A stretch of 9,190 nt of DNA from Cyanobacteria bacterium T3Sed10_344R1 (GTDB lineage Bacteria > Cyanobacteriota > Cyanobacteriia > Phormidesmidales > Phormidesmidaceae), in contig PXDR01000049.1 of assembly GCA_003566335.1 (NCBI GenBank), positions 1 to 9,190 of the forward strand, in the 5' to 3' direction. A program made the translations under genes and the position numbers. Of this stretch, positions 5,849 to 9,190 are shown one piece after another; positions within the stretch are counted from its first letter, which is position 1, and every line of letters begins with the position of its first letter. The notes under the pieces were generated by a model that was given only the letters and a program-made list of their open reading frames with translations, searched no databases and had not been told where the DNA came from.

Positions 5849-5939
5849 CCCTGGGATCGGCCCTGGGATCGGCCAGTGGAAATGGCGTTGAGAGACCGTC
5901 GAGAGACCGCTGGTGGACTGACGGATGGCTGACGGATGG
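5849..5939. repeat. three consecutive short tandem duplications
   Basis: Within 91 bp three unrelated units are each duplicated: CCCTGGGATCGG at 5849-5860 and 5861-5872; GAGAGACCGTC at 5890-5900 with GAGAGACCGCT at 5901-5911; and CTGACGGATGG at 5918-5928 and 5929-5939. Unit lengths are 12, 11 and 11 bp, close to one helical turn. Confidence 0.85.
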
Positions 5940-6023
5940 CGGGCGGATTCGCGATTAAAGCCACCTCTTATGTGATGATCTTAGGGAAGATCACGGAATT
6001 TGCTGGGCTAGAGAACGATTGCT

Positions 6024-6800
6024 ATGTTGAATCTTGCTGGGAAAAACGCGCTGGTTACGGGGATTGCCAACAACCGTTCCATTGCCTGGGGCATTGCCCA
6101 ACAGCTCCATCAGGCGGGGGCAAATCTGGGGGTGACCTATCTGCCGGATGACAAGGGGCGGATGGAAAAGAAGGTGGGGGATCTGGTGGCTCCGCTAAAC
6201 CCTGATTTGTTCCTGCCCTGCAATGTTCAGGATGAGGCCCAGATTCAGAGCACCTTCGATGCGATCGCATCGAAATGGGGCCGAGTAGACGTGTTGATCC
6301 ACTGTTTGGCCTTTGCCAATCGGGATGACCTGACTGGCGACTTTAGCGCGGTGTCCCAGGACGGATTCAACACGGCGCTCAACATCAGCGCTTACTCGTT
6401 GGTGCAGTTGGCGCGGGCCGCCAAGCCATTGATGACCGACGGGGGCAGCATTGTGACGCTGACTTACCTGGGCGGTGAGCGGGTGGTGCCCAACTACAAC
6501 GTCATGGGCATTGCCAAGGCTGCCCTGGAGATGAACGTGCGCTATCTCGCGGCAGAACTGGGGCCGCAAAAGGTGCGGGTGAACGGCATTTCTGCTGGGC
6601 CGATTCGCACCTTGGCGTCATCGGCAGTGGGGGGCATCCTCGACATGATTCATCACGTGGAGGAGGTCGCCCCGCTGCGGCGCACGGTGACCCAAACGGA
6701 GGTGGGCAACACGGCGGCCTTTTTGGCCAGTGACTTAGCCAGCGGCATCACCGGCCAAATCCTCTATGTCGATTCGGGCTACGCCATTATGGGGATGTAG
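6024..6800 (+). CDS. fabI: enoyl-[acyl-carrier-protein] reductase (NADH), FabI
   Basis: FabI reduces trans-2-enoyl-ACP in the last step of each type II fatty-acid elongation cycle, in the cytoplasm with NAD(P)H. The 258-residue length is typical. The N-terminus LAGKNALVTGIANNRSIAWGIA has the FabI-type nucleotide-binding loop (GxxNxxSIA rather than the classical SDR TGxxxGxG). The catalytic Tyr-x6-Lys is at Tyr158 and Lys165 in NYNVMGIAKAALE, preceded by the second FabI tyrosine in TLTYLGG. RVNGISAGPIRTLASSAV is the substrate-loop region, and the C-terminus ITGQILYVDSGYAIMGM is characteristic. ATG 6024 places the nucleotide fold right at the start; GAGA at 6011-6014 is a modest Shine-Dalgarno. 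The PatD-like gene follows after 23 bp, probably co-transcribed. The gene diverges from ntcA across the NtcA-box region. Confidence 0.97.
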   Translation: MLNLAGKNALVTGIANNRSIAWGIAQQLHQAGANLGVTYLPDDKGRMEKKVGDLVAPLNPDLFLPCNVQDEAQIQSTFDAIASKWGRVDVLIHCLAFANRDDLTGDFSAVSQDGFNTALNISAYSLVQLARAAKPLMTDGGSIVTLTYLGGERVVPNYNVMGIAKAALEMNVRYLAAELGPQKVRVNGISAGPIRTLASSAVGGILDMIHHVEEVAPLRRTVTQTEVGNTAAFLASDLASGITGQILYVDSGYAIMGM

Positions 6801-6805
6801 CGCTT

Positions 6806-6811
6806 AGGGAG
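6806..6811 (+). promoter_or_regulatory. ribosome binding site of the PatD-like gene
   Basis: AGGGAG lies between the fabI stop and ATG 6824. The 12-nt spacing is long, which suggests modest initiation or coupling to fabI translation. Confidence 0.35.
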
Positions 6812-6823
6812 TTTTTAGCAGCC

Positions 6824-7189
6824 ATGACCTCAGCGGAATCATCGGGCTATCGGGCCAGGTTTGAGCGGTTGCGTCAGCAGGTGGCGGGATTGCAGCACCA
6901 GATGCAGCAGGCCAATCCTGAGCCGATGGCGGTGCGATCGCAGTTCCTCACCTTGCAGCAGCAGTTTCAGCAGGAGGTCATGGCGCTAGATTTGGCCGAC
7001 GAGCCCGAGGCCGCCCAGATTTTGCCCCAGCAGATTGAGATCAATAAGCAGATGCGGCTGCTGGGGGTGGATATCAGCTTTTTGCAGGCGGCGCGCCAAG
7101 CCCATACCGCGCAGCAGCGCCAGGCCCAGATTTTGCAGCGGCTGCAGCAAATTTTGGCCTATTGCGATAACGTTCAGCGGGTTTCCTAG
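6824..7189 (+). CDS. PatD-like protein (heterocyst frequency control family)
   Basis: A 121-residue, almost entirely helical, Gln-rich soluble protein with no signal or membrane segment. The C-terminal half, EINKQMRLLGVDISFLQAARQAHTAQQR followed by LQQILAYCDNV, resembles the cyanobacterial PatD family as I remember it. In Anabaena, PatD is an NtcA-linked factor that tunes heterocyst frequency. Homologues occur beyond heterocyst formers, so presence here does not prove heterocysts. The gene sits 23 bp after fabI on the same strand and probably shares its transcript. If the NtcA box acts on that transcript, the link to nitrogen control would be direct, but this is inference. Alternatively it is simply a conserved cyanobacterial protein of unknown function. 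Confidence 0.6.
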   Translation: MTSAESSGYRARFERLRQQVAGLQHQMQQANPEPMAVRSQFLTLQQQFQQEVMALDLADEPEAAQILPQQIEINKQMRLLGVDISFLQAARQAHTAQQRQAQILQRLQQILAYCDNVQRVS

Positions 7190-7223
7190 GGCTTAACGCC
7201 CGAAATTGGGTCGGCCTTTACCG

Positions 7224-7229
7224 TATGAT
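7224..7229 (+). promoter_or_regulatory. candidate -10 box of petN
   Basis: TATGAT matches five of six consensus bases and lies 45 bp before ATG 7275. No good -35 stands 16-18 bp upstream, so the assignment is tentative. Confidence 0.35.
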
Positions 7230-7274
7230 GAAAAATGTAAAACGTTTGCACCGTGAGCTTTAGAACGCAGGTTT

Positions 7275-7364
7275 ATGGATATTTTGACGCTGGGCTGGGT
7301 TGGTTTGCTGGTGACCTTCACCTTCTCAATTTCGATGGTGATCTGGGGCCGCAACGGCTTCTAA
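7275..7364 (+). CDS. petN: cytochrome b6f complex subunit VIII, PetN
   Basis: A 29-residue single-helix thylakoid membrane protein, one of the small subunits that stabilise the cytochrome b6f complex, which passes electrons from plastoquinol to plastocyanin or cytochrome c6. The translation is MDILTLGWVGLLVTFTFSIS followed by MVIWGRNGF, close to PetN of plastids and cyanobacteria over its whole length, including the invariant-looking WGRNGF end. The helix covers about residues 5-25. It is preceded by AGG at 7269-7271 and followed 10 bp after its stop by a strong intrinsic terminator, so it looks like a monocistronic unit. It sits 85 bp after the PatD-like gene. Confidence 0.97.
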   Translation: MDILTLGWVGLLVTFTFSISMVIWGRNGF

Positions 7365-7374
7365 ACCCCTAAAT

Positions 7375-7422
7375 GGCTCGGGCGGTTTGCAGCCGCAACG
7401 CCCTCGGGCCAACCTTTTTATT
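7375..7422 (+). terminator. intrinsic terminator of petN
   Basis: GGCTCGGGCG (7375-7384) pairs with CGCCC-TC-GGGCC (7399-7410) as a 10-bp GC-rich stem with a 2-nt bulge and one G-U pair. Inside it TTGC (7387-7390) and GCAA (7395-7398) add a 4-bp stem with an AGCC loop. AACCTTTTTATT follows directly, giving a five-T run. Confidence 0.85.
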
Positions 7423-7498
7423 CACGGCGATCGCACCGTGACCCCGCTAAAACAGCGGGACAGGATTGTCGTTAAACGACGTTAGACGTAGTTGCAAC
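7422..7498 (+). promoter_or_regulatory. leader of the 83-aa gene with serial dyads
   Basis: Four inverted repeats stand in a row: TCACGG/CCGTGA (7422-7427 and 7436-7441, with a HIP1 octamer across the first arm and loop); CCCGCT/AGCGGG (7443-7448 and 7454-7459, 5-nt loop); GTCGTT-A-AACGAC (7468-7480); and the 8-bp palindrome GTTGCAAC (7491-7498) directly before ATG 7500. None has a T run. They could be operators or a structured leader. No standard Shine-Dalgarno or clear promoter is visible. Confidence 0.4.
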
Positions 7499-7499
7499 T

Positions 7500-7751
7500 A
7501 TGACGACTGGAGAAATCCCCGTTTTTAACCTAATGGCCGTGGCATCCTTCGGGCTGCTGGTGCTGGTTACTGGGGGCGTCGCCTACCTTACCGCAGTGGA
7601 ATGGCGCGATCGCAGACGTCGCAAGGCCGACGCCGAAGGTCGCCCCAGCGGGATCGGCATGGCCAAAAGCAAAGTCAGCCCTAAAGCCGCCAAGGGCTCC
7701 AGCCAGCCAGGTAAAAGTGCCGGTAAAACTAAAGCGGGTAAAAAACGCTAG
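7500..7751 (+). CDS. small membrane protein of unknown function with basic tail
   Basis: An 83-residue protein with one hydrophobic helix (about residues 9-32, FNLMAVASFGLLVLVTGGVAYLTAV) followed by WRDRRRRK and then a low-complexity tail rich in Lys, Ala, Gly and Ser (about 40-83), ending in KKR. By the positive-inside rule the tail is cytoplasmic and the short N-terminus non-cytoplasmic. I do not recognise a named family. The ordered N-terminal half looks more constrained than the tail, which may bind an acidic partner or nucleic acid; that is inference. It is flanked by petN with its terminator upstream and its own terminator downstream, so it is a single-gene unit. ATG 7500 is the first start before the helix, but no clear Shine-Dalgarno precedes it. 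Confidence 0.75.
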   Translation: MTTGEIPVFNLMAVASFGLLVLVTGGVAYLTAVEWRDRRRRKADAEGRPSGIGMAKSKVSPKAAKGSSQPGKSAGKTKAGKKR

Positions 7752-7788
7752 GCTGCGGGGTTACTCAGGCTGAATCAATCGCTTTCCG

Positions 7789-7813
7789 GGTGTCCTGGCT
7801 GACGCCTTTTTTT
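7789..7813 (+). terminator. intrinsic terminator after the 83-aa gene
   Basis: GGTGTC (7789-7794) and GACGCC (7801-7806) form a 6-bp stem with one G-U pair and a CTGGCT loop, followed at once by seven T (7807-7813). It lies 37 bp after the 83-aa gene and only 19 bp before the rsmB ATG. Confidence 0.75.
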
Positions 7814-7832
7814 GTGTCAATGCTTTTTCCCC

Positions 7833-9190
7833 ATGCCTCAATCTCTGCCCATCACCGCCCTCACCGATGCCCGCCAACTGGCGTTCTGGGCGCTGCGGGC
7901 TGTCCATCGGGGAGCCTACGCCGACGTGGCCCTCCACCGCCACTTAGCCCAAGCTGAACTCTCCAGCCGCGATCGCAGCTTAGTCACCGAACTGGTCTAT
8001 GGCAGCGTCCGCCGTCAGCGCACCCTAGACGCCCTGCTCGATCACCTGGGCAACCGCCCTGCCGCCCAGCAAGCCCCCGACCTGCGGGTGGTGCTGCACC
8101 TAGGGCTTTACCAACTGCGCTACCTCGACCACATTCCCCCCTCTGCCAGCGTCAATACCAGCGTTGACCTGGCTAAAACAGTGGGGCTAAAAGGTCTGGC
8201 AAAAGTGGTGAACGGCCTGCTGCGTCAGTACCTGCGTCAGGCGGAACAGGCCGATCCCCTGCCCTTGCCCGCAGATCCGGTGACTCAGCTTGGTGTCGTT
8301 CACAGCTATCCCGACTGGCTGGTGCAGCTGTGGGCGGATGAATTGGGCCTAGAGGCGGCGGCCCAACTGGGGGATTGGTTCAACCAGCCCCCGAGTATTG
8401 ACCTGCGGATCAATCCCCTGCGGACTGACCGTGACACCGTTCTGGCTGCCCTCAAAGCCGAGAACATTCTGGCTCGGCCCCTGGCTACGCCCCAGGGCAT
8501 TCGCCTGATCGGTTCGGCGGGGGCCATTCCCCAGTTGCCGGGCTATGACCAGGGCTGGTGGACTGTTCAGGACGGCAGCGCTCAACTGGTGGCGGCCTTG
8601 GTGGATCCTCAGCCTGGGGAAACTGTGATCGACGCCTGCGCCGCGCCGGGGGGCAAAACCACCCATCTGGGGGAGCTAATGCAAAACCAGGGCCAGCTCT
8701 GGGGTTGCGATCGCACCGCTAGCCGCCTGAAAACCATTCACCGCAACGCCCAGCGTGTTGGGCTCACCTGCATCGAAACCCGCGCCGCCGACAGCCGCAA
8801 CTGCCCAGACTGGGTGAACCAAGCCGACCGTGTGCTGGTGGATGCGCCCTGCTCGGGCCTAGGCACTCTACACCGCCACGCCGACGCCCGCTGGCGACAA
8901 ACCCCCGCCACCATCACCGAACTAAGCCAACTCCAGACCGAACTTTTGGCCCACACCGCCACCTGGGTCAAACCCGGCGGCGTGCTAGTTTACGCCACCT
9001 GTACCCTGCATCCCCAGGAAAATGAACGGCAGATTGAAGGCTTCTTGGCCGATCATCCCCACTGGCAACTGGTGCCGCCCCCTGACTCTTTCCCCGTGCA
9101 GCCAAAGCCGGGAGAAAGCTGGCTGAAGCTCTGGCCCCACCAAGCCCACCAAGACGGCTTCTTCATCGCCAAACTCCAGCGCCAGGGCTA
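7833..9190 (+). CDS. rsmB: 16S rRNA (cytosine-967-C5)-methyltransferase RsmB
   Basis: RsmB (formerly Sun) places the m5C mark at position 967 (E. coli numbering) of 16S rRNA using S-adenosylmethionine. The frame gives 452 residues and is still open at the last base; the final two bases are TA, so the stop (TAA or TAG) probably falls on the first missing base and the protein is essentially complete. Residues about 10-135 are the NusB-like RNA-binding domain (RDRSLVTELVYGSVRRQRTLD). SAM motif I is DACAAPGGKT (267-276). Motif IV DAPCSGLG (337-344) holds Cys340 and motif VI YATCTL (387-392) holds Cys390, the expected release cysteine and nucleophile of RNA m5C methyltransferases. ATG 7833 lacks a Shine-Dalgarno and lies just behind a terminator, so the promoter is unclear. 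Confidence 0.95.
   Translation, partial: MPQSLPITALTDARQLAFWALRAVHRGAYADVALHRHLAQAELSSRDRSLVTELVYGSVRRQRTLDALLDHLGNRPAAQQAPDLRVVLHLGLYQLRYLDHIPPSASVNTSVDLAKTVGLKGLAKVVNGLLRQYLRQAEQADPLPLPADPVTQLGVVHSYPDWLVQLWADELGLEAAAQLGDWFNQPPSIDLRINPLRTDRDTVLAALKAENILARPLATPQGIRLIGSAGAIPQLPGYDQGWWTVQDGSAQLVAALVDPQPGETVIDACAAPGGKTTHLGELMQNQGQLWGCDRTASRLKTIHRNAQRVGLTCIETRAADSRNCPDWVNQADRVLVDAPCSGLGTLHRHADARWRQTPATITELSQLQTELLAHTATWVKPGGVLVYATCTLHPQENERQIEGFLADHPHWQLVPPPDSFPVQPKPGESWLKLWPHQAHQDGFFIAKLQRQG

Larger units (their letters stand above)
5457..6023. other. 567-bp divergent regulatory region between ntcA and fabI
   Basis: No coding frame is supported. On the ntcA side there is an inverted repeat at 5551-5575 and AT-rich sequence around 5580-5615. 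The NtcA box lies almost exactly in the middle (5734-5747). On the fabI side there are three back-to-back tandem duplications (5849-5939). Both leaders would be long, about 200-270 nt, if transcription starts near the box. Confidence 0.6.

Noticed and set aside
5737..5964. 75-codon minus-strand frame in the ntcA-fabI spacer
   Set aside because: It runs through the tandem duplications (giving GRSQGRSQG-like repeats) and would overlap the NtcA box. There is no family resemblance.
5936..6151. 71-codon + strand frame overlapping the fabI start
   Set aside because: It is out of frame with fabI, whose N-terminal nucleotide-binding sequence is unmistakable.
7812..7832. In-frame TTG at 7812 as an earlier rsmB start
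   Set aside because: It lies in the T run of the terminator and would add CQCFFP, which does not look like an RsmB N-terminus.
8349..8666. 105-codon minus-strand open frame within rsmB
   Set aside because: It lies opposite the well-conserved RsmB catalytic domain and has no recognisable domain.

Overview
The window is chromosomal DNA from a cyanobacterium. Three independent lines support this: recognisable cyanobacterial proteins (the nitrogen regulator NtcA, the 29-residue cytochrome b6f subunit PetN, a DUF3084 coiled-coil protein, a PatD-like protein); twelve perfect copies of the octamer GCGATCGC (HIP1) in 9.19 kb; and one perfect GTA-N8-TAC NtcA box. The fairly GC-rich sequence and several short tandem repeats would suit a filamentous or Leptolyngbya-like lineage, but that is inference. 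No transposase, phage gene, CRISPR array, rRNA or tRNA is visible. This is mostly core genome.

Layout. Bases 1-258 hold the tail of an unidentified + strand reading frame and a 37-codon small ORF whose stop overlaps the start of ftsI (258-2105, +), the septal peptidoglycan transpeptidase. A PadR-type regulator (2181-2570, -) converges on it. A 585-bp gene-free stretch (2571-3155) follows, with tandem repeats, a strong hairpin and a decayed palindromic element. Next come two minus-strand genes transcribed in the order ntcA (4785-5456) then a DUF3084 membrane/coiled-coil protein (3156-4607). A 567-bp divergent region separates ntcA from fabI (6024-6800, +), which is followed after 23 bp by a PatD-like gene (6824-7189, +). 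Then come petN (7275-7364, +) with a clear intrinsic terminator, a small unknown membrane protein (7500-7751, +) with its own terminator, and rsmB (from 7833, +), whose stop codon is cut by the window edge after two bases.

How it fits together. The ntcA-fabI intergenic region is the main regulatory hub. Its NtcA box could drive ntcA autoregulation. It also overlaps a possible sigma70-type promoter pointing at fabI and the PatD-like gene, so one site might tie nitrogen status to both directions. The other genes are housekeeping (cell division, fatty-acid elongation, photosynthetic electron transport, rRNA methylation) and show no sign of recent transfer. I did not find a convincing new defence or biosynthetic system. 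The most interesting items are regulatory or structural: the NtcA box with overlapping promoter, the PatD-like gene behind fabI, the coupled small ORF before ftsI, clusters of tandem duplications in spacers, and a terminator 20 bp before rsmB.
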